From Rhodopseudomonas rhenobacensis (GTDB taxonomy: Bacteria; Pseudomonadota; Alphaproteobacteria; Rhizobiales; Xanthobacteraceae): DNA of 64,000 bases. A program made the position numbers and the translations under genes. Location of the stretch: assembly GCF_014203125.1 (NCBI RefSeq), contig NZ_JACHIH010000007.1, positions 62,001 through 126,000 on the forward strand, in the 5' to 3' direction. This document shows positions 28,473-37,185 of this stretch, piece after piece (the first letter of the stretch is position 1; each line of letters begins with the position of its first letter). The notes under the pieces are model-generated. The model saw only the letters and a program-made list of their open reading frames with translations. It did no database searches and was not told the origin of the DNA.

Positions 28473-29978
28473 TTACGCCGGCTCGGCGCTGAGCGCGTAG
28501 GGGTTGGTCTCGGCGAGCCAGGACGGCTGATAGGGAAACGCGGAATGCGCCGCGACGTCGTCGTAGAACCGCTTGCGCGGCAGCACCCCCAGGATGGCGC
28601 GGCCGATCGTCAGCAGGCCCTCGTAGCCAAGCCCGTCGTTGGAGTAGAAGATCGGCAGCACCGGGATGCCCATCCGCCCGGCCAGCACCGCCATGGTGCC
28701 GGAATGTCGGCAGATGACAAAGTCCGGCTTGGCCCGCTGTAAGGCGGCGTGGGCCTGAAAATGCTGGTCGGGGCTGACCGTGTAGTTCGGCACGTCGCCC
28801 CAGGTCTCGACCAGATGCCCGAGCGAATCCTGCTGCGGGTCACCACTGTCGGTCGCGGGGTCATGGTGGAATGAGAACGCGCCGTCGACCACGACGCCGA
28901 GTTCGCGCAAGTCAGCCAGCAGCCCGTGCGCGAAGGCGGCGCCCGCGGCGACGAAGCCGCGCTTGCCGGCGAGGGCTTTGCGCAAGTGCGCCAGCTCCGG
29001 CGCGATCCGGGCGCGTTCGCTTTCAATGATCGCCTCGACGCGGTCCTCGCGGCCGGTCAGTCGCGCGATGTCGCGTAGCCAATAATCAGTCGCGTCGAGA
29101 CCATAGGGCAGCGGCGCCTTGACCTCGGGCACGCCAAATTCCTGCTCCAGTCCGGTCGCGAGATACGACAGCACGAAGCACATCGTCACGGTGGCCACGG
29201 CCTCCGAGCATCGCGCCAGCACCTCCAGCGTATTGCCGCCCATCACCAGATTGACCCGCAGCCCCAAGGGCGCAAGCAACGGCGTGAAGACGTCCGGTCC
29301 GCCGAGATGGATGACGTTGATCAGGTCGGCCTGCTTCGTTGGCGTGTGCGGCACCAGCCGGCGCAGGATGCCGTGCTCGATGACGTCCCAGCCGCTCGAC
29401 CAGTGCTTCGACTTGAAGCCCTCGCAGTGCAGCGTGACCACCGGAATCCCGATTTCGTCCTCGACCCGCTTCGCCGCGCCATCGACGTCATCGCCGATGA
29501 TACCGGTGGCGCAGGAGGTGGCGACGAAGATCACGCGCGGATTATGCCGCGCGAAGGCGTCGCGGATGGTCTGTTCCAGCCGCTCGACGCCGCCGAACAC
29601 CATGTCCTGCTCGCCGAGATTGCTGCAGATCGATTTCGGATCTTCCAGCTTCCAGCCGCGCCGCGCCGCCAGATCGCGATAGTAGCGTGCGGTGAAGGAC
29701 TGACTGGCGGAGCAGCCGATCGGCGCGTGCTGGATCACCACCGACTGCTGGATGATGGTGGCATTGGTGACCGCGATGTGCTCGGCGCACATCGAGGCCT
29801 GCGCGAACGGGCTGGATTGCTCGCACAATCGCCGACCGCCATTATCGCAACCTTTAGCGCAGCCGTAGGTGAAGGCGGAGTCCCGCGCCAGCTGCGTGGC
29901 GCTGCCTTCCCATTGGGTGATGGTGCCGAGCCGCTGGTCGCGGGTTTCGACCTGGGGGAGTCTGAGATTAAGCGCCAT
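28473..29978 (-). CDS. Nitrogenase-like alpha subunit (NifD/MarD paralogue), module A
   Basis: 501 residues. P-cluster cysteines are present: C64 (SMCAEH), C89-equivalent (HAPIGCSAS) and TSCATGIIGDD. The cysteine matching the cofactor ligand of NifD is in VTMCFVLSYLATGLEQEFG. However, the C-terminal loop that in MarD reads G-D-E-H-H-A-L-G-Y here reads F-Y-S-N-D-G-L-G-Y, so both histidines are gone. An N-terminal cysteine cluster (C40, C44, C52) is shared with MarD. Directly downstream of metY (18-base gap) and upstream of its K partner; no H or B gene in this operon, so it must use the MarH/MarB or module C proteins. Likely a C-S reducing paralogue of Mar with a changed active site. Confidence 0.85.
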   Translation of the reverse strand: MALNLRLPQVETRDQRLGTITQWEGSATQLARDSAFTYGCAKGCDNGGRRLCEQSSPFAQASMCAEHIAVTNATIIQQSVVIQHAPIGCSASQSFTARYYRDLAARRGWKLEDPKSICSNLGEQDMVFGGVERLEQTIRDAFARHNPRVIFVATSCATGIIGDDVDGAAKRVEDEIGIPVVTLHCEGFKSKHWSSGWDVIEHGILRRLVPHTPTKQADLINVIHLGGPDVFTPLLAPLGLRVNLVMGGNTLEVLARCSEAVATVTMCFVLSYLATGLEQEFGVPEVKAPLPYGLDATDYWLRDIARLTGREDRVEAIIESERARIAPELAHLRKALAGKRGFVAAGAAFAHGLLADLRELGVVVDGAFSFHHDPATDSGDPQQDSLGHLVETWGDVPNYTVSPDQHFQAHAALQRAKPDFVICRHSGTMAVLAGRMGIPVLPIFYSNDGLGYEGLLTIGRAILGVLPRKRFYDDVAAHSAFPYQPSWLAETNPYALSAEPA

Positions 29979-29996
29979 ACGATCCTCGGACTGTGT

Positions 29997-31310
29997 TCAG
30001 GCTTGATCGAGCGCCTGCGCGATGTCGGCGATAATGTCGTCGACGCCCTCGATCCCGACCGAGATCCGCACATAGCCGGGCGTGACGCCGGCGGCGAGTT
30101 GCTTGTCGGGTGCGAGCTGCGCATGCGTGGTCGACGACGGATGGATCGCCAGGCTGTGGGCGTCGCCGATATTGGCGACGTGGAACAAGAGCTTCAACGC
30201 GTTGATGAAGCGGCGGCCGGCCGCGAAGCCGTCGTGCAGTTCGAAGCCGACCAAAGCGCCGTAGCCGCCGGTCAGATACGTATCGGCGCGGCGGCGGGCC
30301 TCGCCGCTCTGCAGCCCCGGATAGATCACGGTCTCGACCTTGGGGTGCTGGGCGAGATAGTCGGCGATGCGCGCGGCGTTGGCGGTCTGCTGCCGGATCC
30401 GCAGCGGCAGGGTTTCCAGCCCCTGAATTAGCTGAAACGCGTTTTGCGGCGCGATCGCCGGGCCGAGGTCGCGCAGCAGACCGGCACGCGCCGCGAAGGC
30501 ATAGGCCACCGGGCCGTAGGGGCGGGCGATGTCCGGCCAGTTGCGGCCATTATAGGATGGGTCCGGCCCGGTAATTAGTTTGTGCCGTTCGGCGAACTCC
30601 TCCCAGGGAAACTGCCCGCTGTCGATGATGACGCCGCCGATGGTGGTGCCGTGACCACCGATGTATTTGGTCGCCGAATGCACCACGATCGCCGCGCCAT
30701 GATCGATCGGCCGCGCCAACAGCGGCGCCGCGGTGTTGTCGATGATCAGCGGAATCCCAAAGCCGCGACCGATCTCGGCGACCTCGCGGATAGGAAACAC
30801 GTTGAGCTTGGGGTTGGGCAGGGTCTCGCCGAAGTAAAGCCGTGTGCGATCGTCGGTGGCGTTGCGGAAGGCTTCCGGATCGGAGGGGTCGACGAAGCGC
30901 GCCTCGATGCCGAACTGCTTCAGCCGGTTGGCGAAGAAATTCCAGGTGCCGCCGTACAGATCGGTGCCGGTGACGATGTTGTCGCCGGCCTGCACCAGCG
31001 TCAGCACCGACAACGCCACCGCCGCCTGTCCGGATGCCAGCGCCAGCGCCGCGGCGCCGCCCTCGATCGCGGCGATGCGCTCTTCGAGCACATGCGAGGT
31101 CGGGTTGCCGATCCGCGAATAGACGAAGCCGAACTCTTCGAAATTCACCAGCCGGTCGGCGCGTTCGGTGCTCTGCAGATCGAACGACGTCGACTGATAG
31201 ATCGGCACCGTGGTGGCGCCTGTCGCCGGATCTGCGCGGAACGAACCGCCATGCAGCGCAAGCGTATCAATGTTGCTGGTCTGAAGCGGCTGATGCGTTT
31301 GCAGCGACAT
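29997..31310 (-). CDS. metY: O-acetyl-L-homoserine sulfhydrylase
   Basis: 437 residues of the Cys/Met-metabolism PLP family. The PLP lysine is in VVHSATKYIGGHGTTIGG, and the long insert after it (FPWEEFAERHKLITGPDPSYNG) marks MetY rather than cystathionine synthases. It opens with NIDTLALHGGSFRADPATGAT. It condenses O-acetylhomoserine with sulfide or methanethiol to homocysteine or methionine. First gene of the metY-D-K operon of module A, which suggests it captures the thiol released by the reductase. An intact copy; a second metY at 44392 is frameshifted. Confidence 0.92.
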   Translation of the reverse strand: MSLQTHQPLQTSNIDTLALHGGSFRADPATGATTVPIYQSTSFDLQSTERADRLVNFEEFGFVYSRIGNPTSHVLEERIAAIEGGAAALALASGQAAVALSVLTLVQAGDNIVTGTDLYGGTWNFFANRLKQFGIEARFVDPSDPEAFRNATDDRTRLYFGETLPNPKLNVFPIREVAEIGRGFGIPLIIDNTAAPLLARPIDHGAAIVVHSATKYIGGHGTTIGGVIIDSGQFPWEEFAERHKLITGPDPSYNGRNWPDIARPYGPVAYAFAARAGLLRDLGPAIAPQNAFQLIQGLETLPLRIRQQTANAARIADYLAQHPKVETVIYPGLQSGEARRRADTYLTGGYGALVGFELHDGFAAGRRFINALKLLFHVANIGDAHSLAIHPSSTTHAQLAPDKQLAAGVTPGYVRISVGIEGVDDIIADIAQALDQA

Positions 31311-31752
31311 AGAACATCCTCTTGATCAGGGCGCCGAAGTGATCGCGGCGGGTGACGCCGCCGGCCGCGGCTATCGTCCACGTGAATGCCACAACGCTAG
31401 AGAGGGCGCGCGCGAAGATCAATCGCGATGCATAGAAGGAAACTTCAATCTGCGTGCGATTAGGGAAAAGCGGTTTCGCCGCCGAACCGCGCCGAGCGAG
31501 CGGACGTGATAATAGGTAGCAAGGTGGTCAGGCATCCAGACTGATTTGCGACGCTTAGCTGGCGGTGCGGCGGCGGCTTGCTACCGGGCTTCGAGAAAAT
31601 TGCCCTTCCCGGGAGCACGCCCCCGACATGAAACGCGCGCCGGCATCGGTGATCGGAGTACCAGCGTCGCTATTTTGCCGGATCTCTCGACAGTCACCAA
31701 ACCCGGCGGCATCATTCCGCCGTTACTGTCGCTCATGGCATCGGCGTTCATC
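31311..31752. other. 442-base divergent intergenic region
   Basis: It lies between metY (leftward) and the oxygenase-transporter operon (rightward), and should hold both promoters. In-frame extension of the oxygenase to 31546 gives residues with no family resemblance, so I treat it as non-coding. A SAM-type riboswitch was looked for ahead of metY and not found. Confidence 0.35.
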
Positions 31753-32799
31753 ATGACTGTTTCGCAAAAGGCGCTCCCAGTCCTCGACTTGACCAGCTTC
31801 GACGCCGAACCGTCGCAACGCGGGGCGTTCCTACGCGAGCTGTGCGAGGCGGCGCAAGGGCCGGGCTTCTTCTATCTGGTCGGCCACGGCATTTCAGCTG
31901 ATCTGATCAGCGATGTGCTGGCTGCATCGCGGCAATTCTTCGATTTGCCGGAGCGGGACAAGTTCTCGATCGAGATGATCAACTCGCCGCATTTCCGCGG
32001 TTACACCCGCGCCGGGCTGGAATTCACCCGCGGCCTGCCGGATTGGCGCGAGCAGCTCGACATCGGCGCCGAACGCGACGCGTTGCCATGGGACCGCACC
32101 GCGCCGCCCTGGATCCGGCTGCAGGGTCCCAATCAATGGCCGGCGGCACTGCCCGGGTTGAGGCCGACGCTGTTGCGCTACCAGGCGGAGGCAACGGCGC
32201 TGGCCATCAAGGTGTTGCGCGCCTTTGCGGCCGCGCTTGAGCAGCCGGACAACGTGTTCGAACCGATCTACGCGCCGAGCCCGAACCAGCTCCTGAAGAT
32301 CATCCGCTATCCCGGCCGCGATGCGGGCGACAGCGATCAGGGCGTCGGCGCCCACAAGGATTCCGGCTTCGTCACCATCCTGCTGCAGGACAAGGTCGGC
32401 GGCCTGCAGGTCGAGACCGCGGACGGCTGGATCGATGCGCCGCCGCGGCCCGGCTCCTTCGTAGTCAACATCGGTGAAATCCTGGAGCTGGCCTCGAACG
32501 GGGCGTTGCGCGCCAACGTGCATCGCGTGGTGTCGCCGCCGGCCGGCGTTGACCGGCTGTCGGTCGCGTTCTTCCTCGGCGCCAGGCTCGATGCCACCGT
32601 ACCGCTGCTCGACCTGCCGCCGGAGATCGCGGCGCGGTCGCGCGGGGTGACGGAGGATCCGCTCAATCCGTTGTTTCACGAAGTCGGCCGCAACTACCTG
32701 AAGGGCAGGCTGCGCTCGCATCCCGACGTGGCGCGCCGGCATCACGCCGATCTGCTCGACCCGTCATCGACCCAATCGGAGCCGGCCTCGGCTTATTAG
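31753..32799 (+). CDS. 2-oxoglutarate/Fe(II)-dependent oxygenase, isopenicillin-N-synthase-like
   Basis: 348 residues. The N-terminal DIOX_N part reads LPVLDLTSFDAEPSQR and GPGFFYLVGHGI. The 2-His-1-Asp iron triad is H201, D203 (GAHKDSGFVTILLQ) and H257 (NVHRVVS), followed by the R-x-S motif (DRLSVAF). It oxidises an organic substrate with O2. Encoded 32 bases upstream of a periplasmic binding protein and ABC transporter, it probably acts on the imported compound; oxidative desulfation or desulfonation, as by TauD/AtsK-type enzymes, would fit, though this is the IPNS-like branch. ATG 31753 was chosen because homologous proteins start just before the LPVLDL block. Confidence 0.82.
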   Translation: MTVSQKALPVLDLTSFDAEPSQRGAFLRELCEAAQGPGFFYLVGHGISADLISDVLAASRQFFDLPERDKFSIEMINSPHFRGYTRAGLEFTRGLPDWREQLDIGAERDALPWDRTAPPWIRLQGPNQWPAALPGLRPTLLRYQAEATALAIKVLRAFAAALEQPDNVFEPIYAPSPNQLLKIIRYPGRDAGDSDQGVGAHKDSGFVTILLQDKVGGLQVETADGWIDAPPRPGSFVVNIGEILELASNGALRANVHRVVSPPAGVDRLSVAFFLGARLDATVPLLDLPPEIAARSRGVTEDPLNPLFHEVGRNYLKGRLRSHPDVARRHHADLLDPSSTQSEPASAY

Positions 32800-32831
32800 G
32801 CCGCGCCGGCCGCGACATACAGGAGCGTTCA

Positions 32832-33863
32832 ATGCCTCAATCGAAATCTGCTGGCGGCCGGGTGTCGCGGCGCACCTTGCTCAAAGCCACCGGCGTGGCC
32901 GGCCTTGCCGCATCGGCCGGCGTGCTGGCGAACCAGATCTATTCGCCGGCGGTGGCCGGTCCCGCGCCAAAGGTGCGGCTGGCCTGGACCGAGGTTGCGG
33001 CATGCCACTCGCCGCTCGGCTTCGGCGTCGCCAAGGGCTTCTACGCCAAGCACGATCTCGACGTCGAATTGTTCTATCAGGGCGCCAGCGGCCAGACCCT
33101 GATCCAGGCGCTCGCCACCGGCAAAGCCGATGTCGGCGCAGGGCTGATCGGCGACTGGCTGAAGCCGCTCGAGCAAGGCTTCGACGTCAAGCTGTTCGTC
33201 GGCTCGCACGGCGGCTGTCAGCGGTTGCTGGCGTCGAAAGCCTCCGGCGTCACCGACATCGCCGGCGTCAAGGGCAAGACCATCGCCAGCTACGACGTGG
33301 TGTCGCCGCCGAAGGTCGCGTTCCAGGTCACCCTGGCCAAAGCCGGGCTGGATCCCGAGAACGACGTCACCTGGAAGGTGGTGCCGTTTGATCTCGTCGG
33401 CGAAGCGGTCAAACGCGGCGACGCCGACATCGCCGCGCATCTCGATCCTTGGGCCTATTCGATCGAGAAGAAGTTCGATCTCGTCAAGATCGCCGACACC
33501 CAGACCGGGGTCTATGAAGGCCACACCTGCTGCGTGCTCGGCGCCAACGGCCCGTTCCTCAAGGCCAACAAGGATGCGCTGCGCAGGCTCGCGCAGGCGA
33601 ATATCGAAGTGCACGACTACGTCGCCGACCATCCGGACGAATTGGCCAAGTGGTATCTCGACGCGTTGAAGCCGGCGGGGCTCACGCTTGCAGAACTGAC
33701 CGAGATCCTCGGCTCCTTCGTGCTGCACAATCATCCGATCGGCCCGCCGCTGGTCGATCAGATCCGCAAGACCTCGGAGGACCTCAAGCTGGTCAAGGTG
33801 CTCGATCCGAGCACCGATCCCAAAGCCTTCGCCGAGCGCGTCACCGTCAATCTGTTGGCCTGA
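32832..33863 (+). CDS. ABC transporter substrate-binding protein with Tat signal
   Basis: 343 residues. The N-terminus has a twin-arginine signal (VSRRTLLKATGVAGLAASAGVLA), so it is exported folded. The mature part resembles the NrtA/SsuA/TauA family (VRLAWTEVAACHSPLGFGVAKGFYAKHDLDVELFYQGASGQTLIQAL, shortened; GADVGAG-type segment GKADVGAGLIGDWL; AAHLDPWAYSIEKK). AGGAG precedes the ATG. It serves the permease and ATPase encoded immediately downstream. Substrate unknown, likely an organosulfur compound given the surrounding oxygenase and transsulfuration genes. Confidence 0.84.
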   Translation: MPQSKSAGGRVSRRTLLKATGVAGLAASAGVLANQIYSPAVAGPAPKVRLAWTEVAACHSPLGFGVAKGFYAKHDLDVELFYQGASGQTLIQALATGKADVGAGLIGDWLKPLEQGFDVKLFVGSHGGCQRLLASKASGVTDIAGVKGKTIASYDVVSPPKVAFQVTLAKAGLDPENDVTWKVVPFDLVGEAVKRGDADIAAHLDPWAYSIEKKFDLVKIADTQTGVYEGHTCCVLGANGPFLKANKDALRRLAQANIEVHDYVADHPDELAKWYLDALKPAGLTLAELTEILGSFVLHNHPIGPPLVDQIRKTSEDLKLVKVLDPSTDPKAFAERVTVNLLA

Positions 33864-33873
33864 GACTTCCACG

Positions 33874-34872
33874 ATGACCGACGCGACTGAAACGCTCGAC
33901 GGCGCGGCAGCAGTCGACGCGCCGGGGCTATTGCCAGGGCTGTGGCGCGACGGCCTGCTGATCGCTCTGGCCTGGGGAGTCGCCGCGGTGGTGACGGTAA
34001 GCCTGCCCGACGTGGTGCCATGGGGCGGTGGCGATTTGTTCGCCGCGATCACCGGGGTGGGAGCGCTGACTTTCGTCGTGCTGGCGTTTGCCGCGCACCG
34101 GCTCGGGCGGGCAGGCGAGATCCTGATCCATTATGGCCCGTGGCTGATCGCGATCGGGGTGTGGCTGGCGCTGTGGGAACTGATCACGGCGAAAACCGGC
34201 TGGCTGCCGAAGCCGTTCTTTTCGCCGCCGCACGGACTGCTCAACGTCTATGTCAATGACGGCCAGCGGCTCTTGATCTGCATCGGCTATACGCTGCGGC
34301 TGTGGGCGCTCGGCTTCCTCTCCGGCATCGTGGTCGGCTACGCCGTCGGCGTGGCGCTGGGCTGGTCGAAGCGTTTCGCCTATTGGGGCATGCCGTTGTT
34401 GAAGCTGATCGGTCCGGTGCCGGCGACCGCCTGGATTCCCTGCACCTTCTATTTCTTTCCCACCACGTTCGGCGCCAGCATCTTCATCGTCGCATTGGCC
34501 TCGGGAATTCCGGTCGCGATCCTCACCGCGTCCGGGGTCGGCTCGGTCAACCGCGCCTATTACGACGTCGGCCGCATCCTCGGCGCCGACAGCCGCTATT
34601 TGATCCGCCGGGTGGCGATCCCCGCTGCGATGCCGCACGTCTTCGTCGGGCTGTTCATGGCCTTGTACTATTCCTTCGCCGTGCTGGTGGTCGCCGAAAT
34701 GCTCGGCGCCAAATATGGGCTTGGCTGGTACATCCAGTTCCAGACCGCCTATTCGGGGTACGCCAATGTCTACGCCGCGCTGCTGATCATGGCGGTGCTG
34801 TGCGCCGGCATCATCCGGCTGTTGTTCGTGGCGCGCGATCGCCTGCTCAAATGGCAGCAGGGCTTCATCTGA
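33874..34872 (+). CDS. ABC transporter permease (SsuC/TauC family)
   Basis: 332 residues, longer than usual because two extra N-terminal membrane helices (LLIALAWGVAAVVTVSLP, AAITGVGALTFVVLAFAAH) precede the common six-helix core. The EAA loop is YDVGRILGADSRYLIRRVAIPAAMPHVFVG. It starts ten bases after the binding protein and its stop overlaps the ATPase start by one base (TGATG). Confidence 0.87.
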   Translation: MTDATETLDGAAAVDAPGLLPGLWRDGLLIALAWGVAAVVTVSLPDVVPWGGGDLFAAITGVGALTFVVLAFAAHRLGRAGEILIHYGPWLIAIGVWLALWELITAKTGWLPKPFFSPPHGLLNVYVNDGQRLLICIGYTLRLWALGFLSGIVVGYAVGVALGWSKRFAYWGMPLLKLIGPVPATAWIPCTFYFFPTTFGASIFIVALASGIPVAILTASGVGSVNRAYYDVGRILGADSRYLIRRVAIPAAMPHVFVGLFMALYYSFAVLVVAEMLGAKYGLGWYIQFQTAYSGYANVYAALLIMAVLCAGIIRLLFVARDRLLKWQQGFI

Positions 34873-35708
34873 TGAGCGACGCAGTCTTCGCAGAGCAGGC
34901 CGTTGCCGATCAGGCCGTTGCAGATCGCGCCGTCGCGGCGCCGGCGCCGCATGCGGGCGCCGGCATGGCGGTGGAGATCCGCAAGGTCAGCCATCACTTC
35001 CGGCTCTCGGGGAAGTCGCTGCCGGTGCTGGAGGGGATCGACTTCAGCGTGGCGCCAGGGGAATTCGTCGCGCTGCTCGGTCCCTCGGGCTGCGGCAAAT
35101 CAACCCTGCTGCGGCTGATCGCCGGACTGGAGCCGCCGTCGGCCGGAGCGATCGTCGCCGACTCCGAGCCGGTCAACCGGCCCGATCCGTCGCGCAATCT
35201 GGTGTTTCAGGATCCGACGTTGTTTCCCTGGGCGACGGTGTGGCGCAACGTCGCCACCGGGTTGGAAGCGCGCGGTCTCTTAAAACAGCATCGCGCGCGG
35301 GTCGACGACGCGCTGGCGCTGGTCGAGCTCGGCGGCTTCGCCGACGCCTATCCGCATCAATTGTCCGGCGGCATGGCGCAGCGCGCCTCGCTGGCCCGCG
35401 CGCTGGTCAACGACCCGTCGCTGCTGTTGCTCGACGAACCGCTCGGCAAACTCGATTCGCTGACCCGGATGACGCTGCAGGTCGAACTTGTGCGGCTGTG
35501 GCAGCGCAACGGCTTCACCGCGCTGTTGGTGACCCACGACGTCGAGGAGGCGCTGCTGTTGGCCTCGCGGGTGATCGTGTTCAGCGAGCGCCCGGCGCGG
35601 ATCAAGGCGGAGTTTCGTTTCGACGAGCCGTATCCGCGACACCGCGACGATCCCGGGCTGATCGATCTGCGCCGCCGCATTCTCGGCACGCTCGGTCTGG
35701 CAACGTGA
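34872..35708 (+). CDS. ABC transporter ATPase (SsuB/TauB family)
   Basis: 278 residues. Walker A GPSGCGKST, signature LSGGMAQRASLARAL, Walker B LLLLDEPLGKLD and switch LLVTHDVEEALLL. The first about 35 residues are a short alanine/valine/glutamine-rich repeat (AEQAVADQAVADRAVAAPA) not found in typical SsuB and probably unstructured. Third gene of the transporter operon. Confidence 0.89.
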   Translation: MSDAVFAEQAVADQAVADRAVAAPAPHAGAGMAVEIRKVSHHFRLSGKSLPVLEGIDFSVAPGEFVALLGPSGCGKSTLLRLIAGLEPPSAGAIVADSEPVNRPDPSRNLVFQDPTLFPWATVWRNVATGLEARGLLKQHRARVDDALALVELGGFADAYPHQLSGGMAQRASLARALVNDPSLLLLDEPLGKLDSLTRMTLQVELVRLWQRNGFTALLVTHDVEEALLLASRVIVFSERPARIKAEFRFDEPYPRHRDDPGLIDLRRRILGTLGLAT

Positions 35709-35715
35709 GCTCGTC

Positions 35716-36000
35716 GTGACCCGCACCGGCACAGGCTTGCTGATCGCCGGCGTTGTGCTGCTGCTGGTCGCCGTGGCGTGGTGGTGGCTGACCTTCGCCG
35801 ACGTGGTTCGCTATGCCTATCTGAGCGCGCCGGAGGCGGCGGCCTGCCTGATCGGCCGCTCCGACGTCTGCGATCTCGCCCGTGCGATGTGCCGCGGCTC
35901 GCATCCTGCCGCGGTGCTGGCCTATTGGTGGGGCACGTTCTGGATCGCCATCGCGCTGGCGTCGGCGAGCCTGAGCCTCGCCGGCGCCAAGCGCGCCTGA
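35716..36000 (+). CDS. Small two-helix membrane protein
   Basis: 94 residues starting with GTG at 35716. Two hydrophobic helices (GLLIAGVVLLLVAVAWWWLTF and VLAYWWGTFWIAIALASASLSLA) flank a short loop with four cysteines or near-cysteines (AACLIGRSDVCDLARAMCRGS; three cysteines). It follows the ATPase by seven bases and so belongs to the transporter operon. No recognised family; it may be an accessory subunit of the transporter. Confidence 0.6.
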   Translation: MTRTGTGLLIAGVVLLLVAVAWWWLTFADVVRYAYLSAPEAAACLIGRSDVCDLARAMCRGSHPAAVLAYWWGTFWIAIALASASLSLAGAKRA

Positions 36001-36009
36001 CCGTCGACC

Positions 36010-37185
36010 TCAAATGATCGCCAGCGCCTGCTCGAGATCCTCGGTCAAGTCCTCGACGTCCTCGATCCCGATCGACAGCCGAATGAGATTGGGTCTGATG
36101 CCACGCGCGAGGCGGTCGGCCTCGGGCAGCGAGCCGTGGCTCATGGTCCAGGGTTGCCCGACCAGGCTCTCCACCGCGCCGAGGCTCTCGGCGAGCGCGA
36201 TCAGCCGAAACCGCTTAAGCACCTCGACGGTCTGTTGCTCGTCGGCCTTCAGATAAGCTGCGACCATGCCGCCGCCATTGCTCATCTGCCTTGTGGCAAG
36301 ATCGTGCTGCGGATGGCTTTGCAGCCCCGGATAGATCACCCGCTCGACCCTCGGATGCGCCTCCAGCCAGCGCGCGATGGCGAGCGCATTGTCGCCGTGG
36401 CGCTGCATCCGCAGCGGCAGCGTCTTGATGCCGCGTAGCGCGAGAAAGCTGGAGAACGGGTCGAGGATGCCGCCGGTGGCGTTCTGCAGGAAGGCAAGTT
36501 TCTGCTCGAGCTCGGCGTCGCGCACCACGATGGCGCCGCCGACGATGTCGGAATGGCCGCCGATATATTTGGTGACCGAATGCACCACGATGTCGATGTC
36601 GTGTTCGAGCGGGCGCTGCACCGCCGGCGAGGCGAAGGTGTTGTCGACCACGGTGAGCACGCCATGCTCGCGGCCGATCGCCGCCACGGCCTCGAGATCG
36701 GCCAGCCGCAACAAGGGATTGCTCGGCGTCTCGATCCAGATGAAGGCGGTGTTCGGCCGGATCGCGGCGCGGATCGCCGCGGGATCGGCGGGGTCGACAT
36801 GCGTGGCCTCGAGATTGGCCGAATGATTGCGCACCCGGTGAAACAGCCGCCAGCTGCCGCCGTACAGATCCTCGGATGCCACCACATGGCTGCCGTGCGG
36901 CGCGAGGTCGAGAATCGCGGCCTCCGCGGCAAGCCCGGAGGCGAAGGCAAACGCGGCGTGGCCGCGTTCGGCGTCGGCGATCGCGGCCTCGAACGCCGCC
37001 CGCGTCGGGTTCTGCGAGCGGGCGTACTCATAGCCTTTATGCACACCGGGCGCCTGTTGCACGAAGGTCGAGGTGGCGTAGATCGGCGTCGTCACCGCGC
37101 CGGTCGACGGATCGACATGCTGGCCGCCATGGACGGCGCGGGTGTTCGGTCCGGCGAGCCGGCTGTTACGAATGTTGTCATGCAT
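36010..37185 (-). CDS. Cystathionine gamma-lyase/gamma-synthase-family PLP enzyme
   Basis: 391 residues, Cys/Met-metabolism PLP family. It opens NTRAVHGGQHVDPSTGAVTTPI; the PLP lysine is in VVHSVTKYIGGHSDIVGGA and the C-terminus has ESLGAVESLVGQPWTMSHGSLP, a pattern common to cystathionine gamma-lyases and gamma-synthases. Its start overlaps the end of the cystathionine beta-synthase gene by eight bases, so gamma-lyase (cystathionine to cysteine, 2-oxobutyrate and ammonia) is the likeliest role, completing reverse transsulfuration. Confidence 0.87.
   Translation of the reverse strand: MHDNIRNSRLAGPNTRAVHGGQHVDPSTGAVTTPIYATSTFVQQAPGVHKGYEYARSQNPTRAAFEAAIADAERGHAAFAFASGLAAEAAILDLAPHGSHVVASEDLYGGSWRLFHRVRNHSANLEATHVDPADPAAIRAAIRPNTAFIWIETPSNPLLRLADLEAVAAIGREHGVLTVVDNTFASPAVQRPLEHDIDIVVHSVTKYIGGHSDIVGGAIVVRDAELEQKLAFLQNATGGILDPFSSFLALRGIKTLPLRMQRHGDNALAIARWLEAHPRVERVIYPGLQSHPQHDLATRQMSNGGGMVAAYLKADEQQTVEVLKRFRLIALAESLGAVESLVGQPWTMSHGSLPEADRLARGIRPNLIRLSIGIEDVEDLTEDLEQALAII

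Noticed and set aside
31311-31752. SAM-II or SAH riboswitch ahead of metY
   Set aside because: I looked for the conserved pseudoknot blocks and found none.
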